Assembly (NCBI GenBank): GCA_017535325.1
Contig: JAFXUC010000048.1
Coordinates: 1 to 64,000 of the forward strand
DNA: 64,000 bases
Origin: Bacteroidales bacterium
GTDB lineage: Bacteria; Bacteroidota; Bacteroidia; Bacteroidales; UBA3824
Direction of reading: 5' to 3'
This document shows, in pieces, positions 56,852-64,000 of this stretch. Numbering within the stretch: the first letter of the stretch is position 1; each line of letters starts with the position of its first letter. Both the position numbers and the translations under genes were made by a program. Below the pieces are notes generated by a model that had not been told where the DNA came from, did no database searches, and saw only the letters and a list, made by a program, of their open reading frames with translations.

Positions 56852-58732
56852 TTATTTTAAAAGTTTTATGTCGTATCTTCCCGTGCAGTCCATTTTGGGG
56901 AGAACCTTTAAATTCTTTTGCGCCGCGTTTTTTGCCATTCCCCTTGAAACTGTTTCGTAAAGGTTTTCCATGTCAAGGGTTTTGCGGTTTTCGCCGTAGT
57001 TTTTCAGCGCGGTGAGAATGTAGTGGGTAAACATTCCGTGCGCGGTGCTTTCTTCCACGGGGTTGAATCCTGAGCCGCCTGAGGCGTAAAACATACACGT
57101 GTTGTCGTTTTTGATGCCCGGAAACTGAACGGCGGTTTTTTGCTGCTGGTTGTTTGGCAGAAAAGAATTTCCCGCTCTGTCAAGACCGTTGAAGTTGCTT
57201 TCAAAAAGGCAAATCAGACTCAGTACCCTCATTGTCAGAATTGCGTTGTACATTTCCAAAACTCCGTAGCCGGTTTTCAAATGCGATGAAACCTCACTGT
57301 CAAAAAGCATCATATACGGCTGCGCCATTTTCTGGGACGGCATTCCGAGTCCCGAAAAATATACGATAACGTTTCTTGCGCCGTTTTCAATCAGCGTTTG
57401 AAGTTCGCCGCCGGGGGCAAAAATTCTTCCGATTCTGTAACGGTTTGCCTGTCTGTCGGTTACGTAAATGATGTTCTGACGGGGAACGTTGATTACTTTT
57501 ACGAGGTAATTGTAAAAAATCTGGGCATCGTTTTTGGCGTACAATGCCTTGGGACAACTGAGGTAGTTTTCCACTCCGACAACAACGGCGCAAATGCCTT
57601 TGCCGCTGTAATTTGTAATCGGAAAGTCTCTGTTGATGTCGCCCGTGTTGTTCTCGCGTAAGGAGAGCGTAAACGTGATGCCTTCGTCGGCGGGTTTGTT
57701 GGCGGGCGTTATGTAAGTTCTTGTCGGAATCGAAAACGTCAGGCTTTCCGCTAAGCGTTCCTTGTCGTCGGTAATGTCGATTTTGAATTTCAGGTTGTCA
57801 AGGTTGCAAAATTCGTTTACCTTGATTATAAGGTCAAAGGTCTGGCTCTGGTTGCGCGAGACGTCGTTCAGAGGCTGGGGAACGCTTTGGTTTATAATTT
57901 TTACGTAATCGCTTATTACATAAAAGTTTACCAATAGATTTCCTGTTTTTTGAAAACCTTGGTTTCTTAATGTAACGTTTAGTTTTACGGTCTCGCCCGG
58001 CTGTATTCTGCAGTCTCCGTTGCCGAAAAGCACGCCTGACTCGTCAACGTTGTCGTCAATGCTGCAATGCGAAAACTTCATTTTGGCGTTGTAGCCCAAG
58101 AGCGGCTCGTAATTTTTTGAACCGTAGATTCCGAAGTTGTAAACTTCCGCTGTCTGTCTGCCGTAAAGTATTATGCCCGCGTTGTCGCCGAAATATTTTT
58201 GATTGGGAATGTGAGCGACGTATTTGCCGTTGATGAAAAACATCAGTTCGCCTTCTGAATACTGGACGCGGATAGTGTTGATGTTGCCGGTTTTTTGAAC
58301 GTGCTGCGAACTTTTAGGCTCAATCAGGTATTCGCCTTGTTCTCCTTTTTGAATTTTCCGTGCGTAAAACTTTCCGTCGCCTGTTACGACAAACGAAAAA
58401 TATCCGAAATCGCTTTTGCCCCAGACGATACCGATTCCGTTAGTGGCGTCGCCGGATTTGATTTTGCTTTTTAGTTCTATGAAATAATTTGTTCCGGGAT
58501 AGAGTTGCGTCGGAATGTCAAAACATTTTGAGCCGTAGTTTCTTTTGTGTTCGATGTAGTAAACGCCGGAATTAACGCTTGCCGTATAAACATCGTTGAT
58601 GTCCTCCGGCCAGCCTGCGAGGTTGTCGGTAAAATTTTCGTTCAGGACAGTTTCCTTTACCTGCGCCGAAAGCGTGAGGTGCATGACAACTGACAAAATT
58701 ATTACGGCAAGCGTTCTTAGCATTTTATACAA
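56852..58732 (-). CDS. Exported caspase-fold protein lacking the catalytic His-Cys dyad
   Basis: A 626-residue protein with signal peptide (LAVIILSVVMHLTLSAQ). Residues about 25-205 are a beta-sandwich, LamG/DUF1080-like (FTDNLAGWPED, VWGKSDFGYFSFVV). About 215-375 are Ig-like domains. A peptidase C14-type caspase domain covers about 385-610 (ICAVVVGVENYLSCPKALYAKNDA is its start pattern). At the His site the motif is YFSGLGMP with Leu462 (codon CTC) instead of YFSGHG. At the Cys site it is LFESNFNG with Asn513 instead of LDACFSG. Both catalytic residues are therefore missing and it should be inactive as a protease, serving in binding or scaffolding. It overlaps the upstream membrane protein gene by 8 nt. 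Confidence 0.83.
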   Translation of the reverse strand: MYKMLRTLAVIILSVVMHLTLSAQVKETVLNENFTDNLAGWPEDINDVYTASVNSGVYYIEHKRNYGSKCFDIPTQLYPGTNYFIELKSKIKSGDATNGIGIVWGKSDFGYFSFVVTGDGKFYARKIQKGEQGEYLIEPKSSQHVQKTGNINTIRVQYSEGELMFFINGKYVAHIPNQKYFGDNAGIILYGRQTAEVYNFGIYGSKNYEPLLGYNAKMKFSHCSIDDNVDESGVLFGNGDCRIQPGETVKLNVTLRNQGFQKTGNLLVNFYVISDYVKIINQSVPQPLNDVSRNQSQTFDLIIKVNEFCNLDNLKFKIDITDDKERLAESLTFSIPTRTYITPANKPADEGITFTLSLRENNTGDINRDFPITNYSGKGICAVVVGVENYLSCPKALYAKNDAQIFYNYLVKVINVPRQNIIYVTDRQANRYRIGRIFAPGGELQTLIENGARNVIVYFSGLGMPSQKMAQPYMMLFDSEVSSHLKTGYGVLEMYNAILTMRVLSLICLFESNFNGLDRAGNSFLPNNQQQKTAVQFPGIKNDNTCMFYASGGSGFNPVEESTAHGMFTHYILTALKNYGENRKTLDMENLYETVSRGMAKNAAQKNLKVLPKMDCTGRYDIKLLK

Positions 58733-59036
58733 ACTTTGTTATGATTGTTATCAAAAGCAGAATGATTATTACCGCCAACATTCCTTTGCAGGCGTTGTCG
58801 TAACGTTTTTGCGAGAGAAAATAAAAAATCAGCGGATCGGGCAGTGCGCACACCGCAATTATCTGCATAAACTGGCTGAATTTCAGCGTGCTTGTAGCAA
58901 GTTCTATCAGTCCGACTTCCGGATAAAATTTCAAGTACCAATAAAAAACGAAAACAATCAGCGGGACGGCAGTTGCAATGCCTAATCCCGCGAAAAAATT
59001 GTTTATACTTGTTGAGTGTCTTTTACGAATTTCCAT
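58725..59036 (-). CDS. Small two-to-three-helix membrane protein
   Basis: A 103-residue inner-membrane protein that I do not recognise. A basic N-terminus (MEIRKRHS) is followed by hydrophobic segments near 18-37 (IATAVPLIVFVFYWYLKF), a weaker one near 52-75, and a very hydrophobic C-terminal helix near 84-101 (MLAVIIILLLITIITKFV). It begins 15 nt after the ilvD stop and overlaps the caspase-fold gene by 8 nt, so it is translationally coupled to that gene. Confidence 0.72.
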   Translation of the reverse strand: MEIRKRHSTSINNFFAGLGIATAVPLIVFVFYWYLKFYPEVGLIELATSTLKFSQFMQIIAVCALPDPLIFYFLSQKRYDNACKGMLAVIIILLLITIITKFV

Positions 59037-59051
59037 TTCTTCTGACTTTTT

Positions 59052-60872
59052 TTAAAGTTCCCTTACTGCGCCTTTGTCTGCGCTTGAAGCGTGAGCGGCG
59101 TAGAGTTGCAACGCTTTTGAAACTTTTCTGTCGCGTTTGGGTTTGTAGCCTTCGGGGTCTGAATCCATTTTTTTGCGGCGTTTTTCCAACTCTTCGTCAG
59201 AGATTTTGAGGTTGACACTGCGGTTTAGGATGTCAAACTCGATGACATCGCCGTCTTCGATTAACGCAAATTCGCCGTGAGAAGCCGCCTCCGGGCTTAC
59301 GTGTCCGACAGAGAGACCTGATGTTCCGCCGGAGAATCTTCCGTCGGTTATCAAAGCGCATTTTTCGCCCAAATGTTTGGATTTCAAGTATGAAGTCGGA
59401 TAAAGCATTTCCTGCATTCCGGGGCCGCCTTTGGGTCCTTCGTATTTGATGACAACAACGTCGCCGGCTTTTACCTTGTCGCCGAGGATAGCCTCAACAG
59501 CCTGCTCCTGAGAGTCATAGACTTTTGCCGTGCCGGAGAATTTAAAAATCTTTTCGCTGACACCTGCCGTCTTGACAACGCAGCCGTCTTTTGCAATGTT
59601 TCCGAAAAGAACCGCAATTCCGCCGTCTTTGGTGTAAGCGTGCTGAATGTCCCTGATACAGCCTTTTTCACGGTCGGTGTCAAGAGTTTCCCAGCGTGAG
59701 TTCTGACAGCCTACTTTCAAGAGGCCGATTGCGCCGCTTGCTGCCGAAGTGTAAATGTCTTTTACGTTTTCGGGAACGTTGTCCGTCAGAATTGAATATT
59801 GTTTTACAGCCTCGCCGAGTGTCAAGCCGTCAATACGTTTGCAAGTCAAGTCCAAAAGGTTTGCTTTCGCAAGTTCGCCCATGATGTTGAGAACGCCGCC
59901 CGCACGGTTAACCTCTTCAATGTGGAAATCGTGAGTGTTAGGAGCCACTTTGCAAATGCACGGAACTCGTCTTGAAAGTTCGTCGATGTCTTTCATTTTG
60001 AAATCAACTCCCGCCTCTTTTGCAACAGCCAAAAGGTGGAGAACGGTATTTGTTGAGCCGCCCATCGCAATATCAAGAGCCATAGAATTGATGAAAGCCG
60101 CTTTTGTTGCGATGTTTTTCGGGAGCATAGAATCGTCGTTGTCGTTGTAATATTTATAAGTGAGTTCAACGACACGTTTTGCTGCCCTTTTGAAAAGTTC
60201 AGCGCGGTTTCTGTGTGTAGCCACGATTGTGCCGTTACCCGGAAGAGACAAGCCCAAAGCCTCTGTCAAACAATTCATTGAGTTTGCCGTAAACATTCCC
60301 GAACAACTACCGCAAGTCGGACAAGCGATTTTTTCAACTTTTGAAAGTTCTTCTTCTGAAACGCCGTTGTCGCCGCCCATAATCATTGCGTCAATGAGGT
60401 CTATTTTGCCGTTTTTGTAACGGCCTGCTTCCATAGGTCCGCCCGAAACAAAAACCGTCGGAATGTTTAGACGCATAGCCGCCATGAGCATACCGGGAGT
60501 GATTTTGTCGCAGTTTGAGATGCAGACCAAAGCGTCGGCTTTGTGAGCCTGACACATATATTCTACGCTGTCGGCGATGATTTCGCGGGAGGGGAGGGAA
60601 TACAACATTCCGTCGTGTCCCATTGCGATACCGTCATCGATGGCTATCGTGTTGAACTCTGCGGCAAAACAGCCGAGGTCTTCAACGGTTTGTTTTACGA
60701 TTTTGGCACATTCGTCCAGATGGACGTGTCCGGGGACAAACTGCGTGAAAGAATTGGCAATAGCGATTATCGGTTTGCCGAAATGCTCTTTTTTCATACC
60801 GTTGGCACGCCAGAGACCGCGTGCAGCCGCCATAAGACGGCCGGTGGTGTTTACTTTGCTTTTTAAATCCAT
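59052..60872 (-). CDS. ilvD: Dihydroxy-acid dehydratase
   Basis: A 606-residue iron-sulfur enzyme that makes the 2-keto acid precursors of valine, leucine and isoleucine, directly following the IlvBN and IlvC steps. Cluster-binding cysteines are visible in [10 protein letters not shown] near residues 120-129 and [18 protein letters not shown] near 190-207. [11 protein letters not shown] near 509-519 is the C-terminal family signature. The length is normal. It is the first gene of a leftward cluster with the membrane protein, caspase-fold and patatin genes, and faces the second ilvBN pair 4.6 kb away. Confidence 0.96.
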   Translation of the reverse strand: MDLKSKVNTTGRLMAAARGLWRANGMKKEHFGKPIIAIANSFTQFVPGHVHLDECAKIVKQTVEDLGCFAAEFNTIAIDDGIAMGHDGMLYSLPSREIIADSVEYMCQAHKADALVCISNCDKITPGMLMAAMRLNIPTVFVSGGPMEAGRYKNGKIDLIDAMIMGGDNGVSEEELSKVEKIACPTCGSCSGMFTANSMNCLTEALGLSLPGNGTIVATHRNRAELFKRAAKRVVELTYKYYNDNDDSMLPKNIATKAAFINSMALDIAMGGSTNTVLHLLAVAKEAGVDFKMKDIDELSRRVPCICKVAPNTHDFHIEEVNRAGGVLNIMGELAKANLLDLTCKRIDGLTLGEAVKQYSILTDNVPENVKDIYTSAASGAIGLLKVGCQNSRWETLDTDREKGCIRDIQHAYTKDGGIAVLFGNIAKDGCVVKTAGVSEKIFKFSGTAKVYDSQEQAVEAILGDKVKAGDVVVIKYEGPKGGPGMQEMLYPTSYLKSKHLGEKCALITDGRFSGGTSGLSVGHVSPEAASHGEFALIEDGDVIEFDILNRSVNLKISDEELEKRRKKMDSDPEGYKPKRDRKVSKALQLYAAHASSADKGAVREL

Positions 60873-60900
60873 GATTCGATCGTTTTTTTCTTACCGAGCG

Positions 60901-60908
60901 CAAAAATA
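60901..60908 (-). promoter_or_regulatory. ilvD promoter -7 box (TATTTTTG on minus strand)
   Basis: The plus strand reads CAAAAATA, so the minus strand has TATTTTTG, a full TAnnTTTG match 28 nt upstream of the ilvD ATG. It shows that ilvD can be transcribed independently of the TerB gene upstream. Confidence 0.65.
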
Positions 60909-60919
60909 GTGATTTTTAG

Positions 60920-62713
60920 TTATAATGCAAAATTAAGAGCCTCTAAATTTTTTAAATCCTCTTTATAATCTTCAACTATTTTCAGCGTATTGCCTTCACA
61001 TTCTATAATATTGTCGCCGATTTCGTCAAAGAATCTTTCGTTGAGGCTGTCGGCAATGATTGTCGGCATAAGGCGGTGCGCTTTGATTAAACCGTCAGGA
61101 TTTTCACCTTTTAAAAGCATAACGAGAATCTTGGTTTCAATGTCGGAGGCTTCCTCTTGCGGCGGTTTTTCTTCCGTAACGGTCTTAATTTCCGGAACTT
61201 CAAAAAGTTCGTCTTCCGTCAAAAGGCTGTCGCGGGTCTGTGCGGCGTTTTGACGGATGTTTTCAAGACTGTCAAGATTGATGCTGACTTTCGGGCGCAG
61301 AGCCTCCTCTTTTTTGCGTTTGTCGTCTTCGATAACGGCATTGATGTACGGCAAAAACCAAACATCGGCAAGGTTTTCTTTTAAATATCTTCCCGTCTTA
61401 AAATAACGCCTCAGACGTGCCTCCGTCAGGCGCAAAATCCCGGATAACAGTTTGGTGTCAAAACGGTTGTAGGTGTAACACTGTAAATGCCACAGTCCGT
61501 TGTGATATAAAAATTTGCGGATTTCGTTAACCTCGTATATGGTTTCCTGCTGATTTTTTGGGCAGTAGACCGCGTTTGAAAGCGGCTGCCAGATATACGT
61601 GTCCATACCGCCGAAACATTTTTTCATTATGCCGCCGTCTTCTGAAAAGTTTTTCACTGCATAACGCCAGATTTCCGCCGCCAAATGCAGTCCCTCGTCC
61701 GGCAGTTTGAAAGCCGTTTTTTTGTCCGCAACGGCATAAAGCATGTCAAGAATTAGTGAATCAGGATGTTTTTCAGGGTGCGCTAATATCAAAAGTGTGC
61801 GGTCTATGAGTAAAAAATCCTGATAATATTTTGTTAATTCTTTGACAGGCAGGTTGTTGATGATAATAAAATCAGGAAGCCAACGTCTGATGTTCCGCTG
61901 AATGTGCAGAGAATTGTAACTTATATTTACAACTTCGTTATAAATTTCCTGCAATTTTTTCAGACCTTCTTCTGCCGACTTTGTGCCGATACCGTTCAGG
62001 AGTTCGTAAATGTAAATGTAGATAAACGAATCGGCAGTCCTCTCAAACACGCCTTTGCGGATTTTGGTGCGCCACGAGAAATATCCCCGCAACTGCTTGA
62101 CATTCAAGTCGTGATAAGTGGTGAAATACTGTTTGCTGACCTCGCCGCTCCAAGAAAAATCGTCCTCGTAATCCTCCATAAATTTGCCCTGACAGAAAAA
62201 ATTTTCAGCCCGTTTTTCGGGTGTCGCCGCACCGTAAGAATAGAGTTGCTGCATTTTACGGATTTTTTCGGGGATTGAATTATCGGGGATATTGTCGGCG
62301 GTAAAAAGCGGCGTGTCCTTATAACCGCTTGCCTCAGAGTGAGGTACATCAAGCGTAAAAGTATAACTTCCCGCCTGGTTTTCTTTTTCAAATGCGCGGT
62401 TCAAAAGTTTAAAAACTGTATCCTTTGGAGTATAACGGTCGAATTTTATCCCAATCCAGTCCTCGCCTTTCATGCGGAAAGGTTTGTAAAGAAATCTGTA
62501 TTCATCTTGCAGACGGTTAATTTTTCCGCATTTGAGGTCGCAGACTTCGATAATTTCGCCGGATTCTCTGTCCCATTGCCGCATAAGGAGAGCGATTCTG
62601 CCGCCGGTTGTTATGTGGCAGAGTTCTGAAACTTCCGGCAAGCCTGTCTGCTTGTGCCGCTCTTTTATGCCGAAATACTGTTCCGCGTATTTTGTTAAAT
62701 CCGATAAGGTCAT
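60920..62713 (-). CDS. TerB_N/TerB_C domain protein
   Basis: A 597-residue cytoplasmic protein. Residues about 155-350 match TerB_N (NVKQLRGYFSWRTKIRKGVFE near 202-222, then DSFIYIYIYELLNGIGTKSAEEG). About 515-590 match TerB_C (IETKILVMLLKGENPDGLIK, LMPTIIADSLNERFFDEIGD). The first 150 residues are less clear. TerB_N/TerB_C proteins occur with DUF2791-type ATPases and superfamily II helicases in gene sets thought to act in DNA processing or phage defence. Such an ATPase is encoded divergently at 63.2 kb. It lies 4 nt after the HigA-like repressor gene and is probably co-transcribed with it. Its role is not established experimentally as far as I know. Confidence 0.85.
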   Translation of the reverse strand: MTLSDLTKYAEQYFGIKERHKQTGLPEVSELCHITTGGRIALLMRQWDRESGEIIEVCDLKCGKINRLQDEYRFLYKPFRMKGEDWIGIKFDRYTPKDTVFKLLNRAFEKENQAGSYTFTLDVPHSEASGYKDTPLFTADNIPDNSIPEKIRKMQQLYSYGAATPEKRAENFFCQGKFMEDYEDDFSWSGEVSKQYFTTYHDLNVKQLRGYFSWRTKIRKGVFERTADSFIYIYIYELLNGIGTKSAEEGLKKLQEIYNEVVNISYNSLHIQRNIRRWLPDFIIINNLPVKELTKYYQDFLLIDRTLLILAHPEKHPDSLILDMLYAVADKKTAFKLPDEGLHLAAEIWRYAVKNFSEDGGIMKKCFGGMDTYIWQPLSNAVYCPKNQQETIYEVNEIRKFLYHNGLWHLQCYTYNRFDTKLLSGILRLTEARLRRYFKTGRYLKENLADVWFLPYINAVIEDDKRKKEEALRPKVSINLDSLENIRQNAAQTRDSLLTEDELFEVPEIKTVTEEKPPQEEASDIETKILVMLLKGENPDGLIKAHRLMPTIIADSLNERFFDEIGDNIIECEGNTLKIVEDYKEDLKNLEALNFAL

Positions 62714-62717
62714 AAAA

Positions 62718-63107
62718 TTATGCCATTACAGGTTTCCGCTGTTTAAATAGCACTTTTTGAAGGTTAGACAAAATTATGTCAAAATTCTTGTCATGCAATT
62801 TCTCCGAAAAAATTGAAAAATCATTGAAAACTTTAATTTTGCTTGTCATTTCGTCCCTGTCTGCTTGTAATTTGAGCAACATGCCGCTTTCAAGATTAAA
62901 CAATTTATCTGCATTTTGGGCAACCTGCCTGGTAATAGGAATTTCTGCGTTAATAAGCAACTTTAACTCTGCTGTTGAAATTCCCAATTTTTTTGCGGCT
63001 TCTTCAAGCGGCATTTCAGCAAATTCAATTTCATCTGCTATAAGTTCGCCCGGATGCGTCGGTAATGTATTATCTTTTAACTCTTTTGAAACAATTTCAA
63101 ACTTCAT
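62718..63107 (-). CDS. HigA/VapI-like HTH repressor without toxin partner
   Basis: A 129-residue protein. The core THPGELIADEIEFAEM near residues 17-32, then EAAKKLGISTAELKLLINAEIPIT near 36-59, is the XRE-family HTH of HigA/VapI antitoxins, and DKLFNLESGMLLKLQADRDE completes it. The C-terminal extension (about 90-129) is unrelated to it. No toxin gene is adjacent. It is the first gene before the TerB protein (4-nt gap), so it probably acts as the repressor of this unit. Direct repeats upstream are candidate operators. Confidence 0.8.
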   Translation of the reverse strand: MKFEIVSKELKDNTLPTHPGELIADEIEFAEMPLEEAAKKLGISTAELKLLINAEIPITRQVAQNADKLFNLESGMLLKLQADRDEMTSKIKVFNDFSIFSEKLHDKNFDIILSNLQKVLFKQRKPVMA

Positions 63108-63120
63108 AACCTTTTTTGAA

Positions 63121-63154
63121 GTAATATTTTACTGCGAAAATAGTGTAATATTTT
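63121..63154 (-). promoter_or_regulatory. Direct repeats flanking the repressor promoter
   Basis: GTAATATTTT occurs at 63121-63130 and 63145-63154, a 24-bp period. Between them the minus strand has TATTTTCG (63142-63135), a one-mismatch -7 box. The left repeat extends to GTAATATTTTAC, a near-palindrome. The layout suits autoregulation by the HigA-like protein. Confidence 0.5.
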
Positions 63155-63199
63155 GGATTGAACAAACTTTTTTTCAAAAAAAATTCCCGTTTTTTTTTG

Positions 63200-63207
63200 T
63201 AACTTTG
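63200..63207 (+). promoter_or_regulatory. Promoter -7 box of the DUF2791 ATPase (TAACTTTG)
   Basis: Full TAnnTTTG match 20 nt upstream of the ATG at 63228, giving a leader of about 15 nt. Confidence 0.65.
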
Positions 63208-63227
63208 CGCCGCAATCCAAGAAAAAC

Positions 63228-64000
63228 ATGCAAGAGAACATAAAAATACCAAAACGCATAGCACAGACGGTGCTGAACTCTTTGAAAGGCGGTGTTGTGC
63301 CGCGTATCGGTCTGCCGTATATCACTGTCGGACGCAAAAACGAAATTGAAGCCCTCCTTCACGTTGTTGACATTATTCAGGAAGGCGGCGCGTCGTTCCG
63401 CTTTATTGTCGGACGATACGGCTCAGGCAAAAGTTTTCTTTTGCAGACAATCCGCAACTATGTCATGGACAAAGGTTTCATCGTTGTTGACGCCGACCTT
63501 TCGCCGGAGCGCCGTCTGCAAGGCACTCGCGGTCAAGGGCTTGCAACTTACCGCGAACTCATCTCCAACCTTGCTACCAAAACCCGTCCCGAAGGCGGTG
63601 CGCTTACCCTCGTGCTTGACCGCTGGATCAACGCCGTTCAGACTGAGGCAGTGCAGGCATTGGGCGGCAATGCCGACGACAAAACTTTGGCACAGGAAAC
63701 CGACAAAAAAATCTACGCCGTAACCTCTTCTTTGCAGGATATGGTTCACGGTTTTGAGTTTTCGCGGCTGCTGTCAGCATATTACCACGCCTATCTTGAC
63801 GGCGACGACATTACAAAAGCAAAAGTTGTCCGCTGGTTTCGCGGCGAGTATTCTCTGAAAAAAGAGGCAAAAGAAGAACTCGGCGTCAACATAATAATTT
63901 CTGACGACGACTGGTACGAATATTTGAAACTTTTTGCGGTGTTTTTCAGGCTTGCGGGTTACGCGGGCATGATGATAATGATTGACGAATTAGTCAACAT
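63228..64000 (+). CDS. BrxD-like ATP-binding protein (DUF2791), cut by the window end
   Basis: The first 257 residues of a P-loop ATPase; the frame is open to the window edge. Walker A is VGRYGSGKSF near residues 61-70, and Walker B is MIMIDEL near 248-254. LSPERRLQGTRGQGLATYRE near 87-106 and the early IPKRIAQTVLNSLKGGVVPRIG are typical of the DUF2791 family, which includes BrxD of type 2 BREX. The family is usually about 430 residues, so a good part is missing. The divergent TerB_N/TerB_C gene is a known companion of this ATPase, and a helicase gene would be expected to the right of the window. Confidence 0.85.
   Translation, partial: MQENIKIPKRIAQTVLNSLKGGVVPRIGLPYITVGRKNEIEALLHVVDIIQEGGASFRFIVGRYGSGKSFLLQTIRNYVMDKGFIVVDADLSPERRLQGTRGQGLATYRELISNLATKTRPEGGALTLVLDRWINAVQTEAVQALGGNADDKTLAQETDKKIYAVTSSLQDMVHGFEFSRLLSAYYHAYLDGDDITKAKVVRWFRGEYSLKKEAKEELGVNIIISDDDWYEYLKLFAVFFRLAGYAGMMIMIDELVN

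Overview
The window looks like chromosome from a member of the Bacteroidota, most likely the Bacteroidales. The evidence is a SusC/SusD/SusE-type outer-membrane glycan locus, type IX secretion (T9SS) substrates with C-terminal sorting domains and a PorP/SprF-like protein, a BtuB/BtuG vitamin B12 pair behind a cobalamin riboswitch, a Bacteroidota-type 6S RNA, and repeated TAnnTTTG promoter boxes (for example at 3568, 7587, 15117, 24875, 36429, 43925 and 63200). I cannot name a genus. No tRNA or rRNA gene, CRISPR array, integrase or transposase was seen.

Layout. 1-2.0 kb: AT-rich tail of a surface-polysaccharide cluster (end of a DUF5672 protein and two GT2 glycosyltransferases). 2.1-9.4 kb: housekeeping genes (PurF-like protein with Ser in place of Cys2, MFS transporter, metallo-beta-lactamase-fold hydrolase, aspS, tadA) and a DUF4143 AAA ATPase preceded by three 33-bp-spaced palindromes. 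9.4-13.9 kb: a T9SS cell-surface operon (type-B CTD protein, PorP/SprF-OmpA fusion, mini type-A CTD protein, S74-chaperone fibre protein). 14.0-24.8 kb: signalling block with CheR, a GAF/PAS membrane sensor without an output domain, a GAF/PAS/PP2C phosphatase, SiaB, SiaC and a TerB/ABC-G transporter, i.e. a SiaABC-type partner switch whose downstream element appears to be a transporter instead of the diguanylate cyclase SiaD. 24.9-34.7 kb: a lipoprotein, a small secreted protein, then a galactan locus (GH53, SusC, SusD, SusE/F-like). 34.8-39.8 kb: a second repeat-preceded ATPase, then cobalamin riboswitch, btuB and btuG. 39.8-43.9 kb: rnhA, recA, udk and a YDG-repeat T9SS protein.

43.9-54.5 kb holds two complete ilvBN pairs on the same strand. 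Between them lie a 6S RNA gene and an AT-richer insert: four unrecognised or partly recognised co-oriented genes (two small helical proteins, a compact SF1 helicase-like NTPase, a coiled-coil protein), a broken leucine-rich-repeat gene and a HigBA-type toxin-antitoxin pair. This four-gene cassette is the best candidate for an undescribed system, possibly in genome defence. 54.5-60.9 kb is one leftward cluster: ilvD, a small membrane protein, a caspase-fold protein that has lost both catalytic residues, and a patatin/Omp85 phospholipase. The window ends with a TerB_N/TerB_C protein behind a HigA-like repressor, divergent from a BrxD-like (DUF2791) ATPase cut off by the window edge. This is a second candidate defence or DNA-processing cassette.
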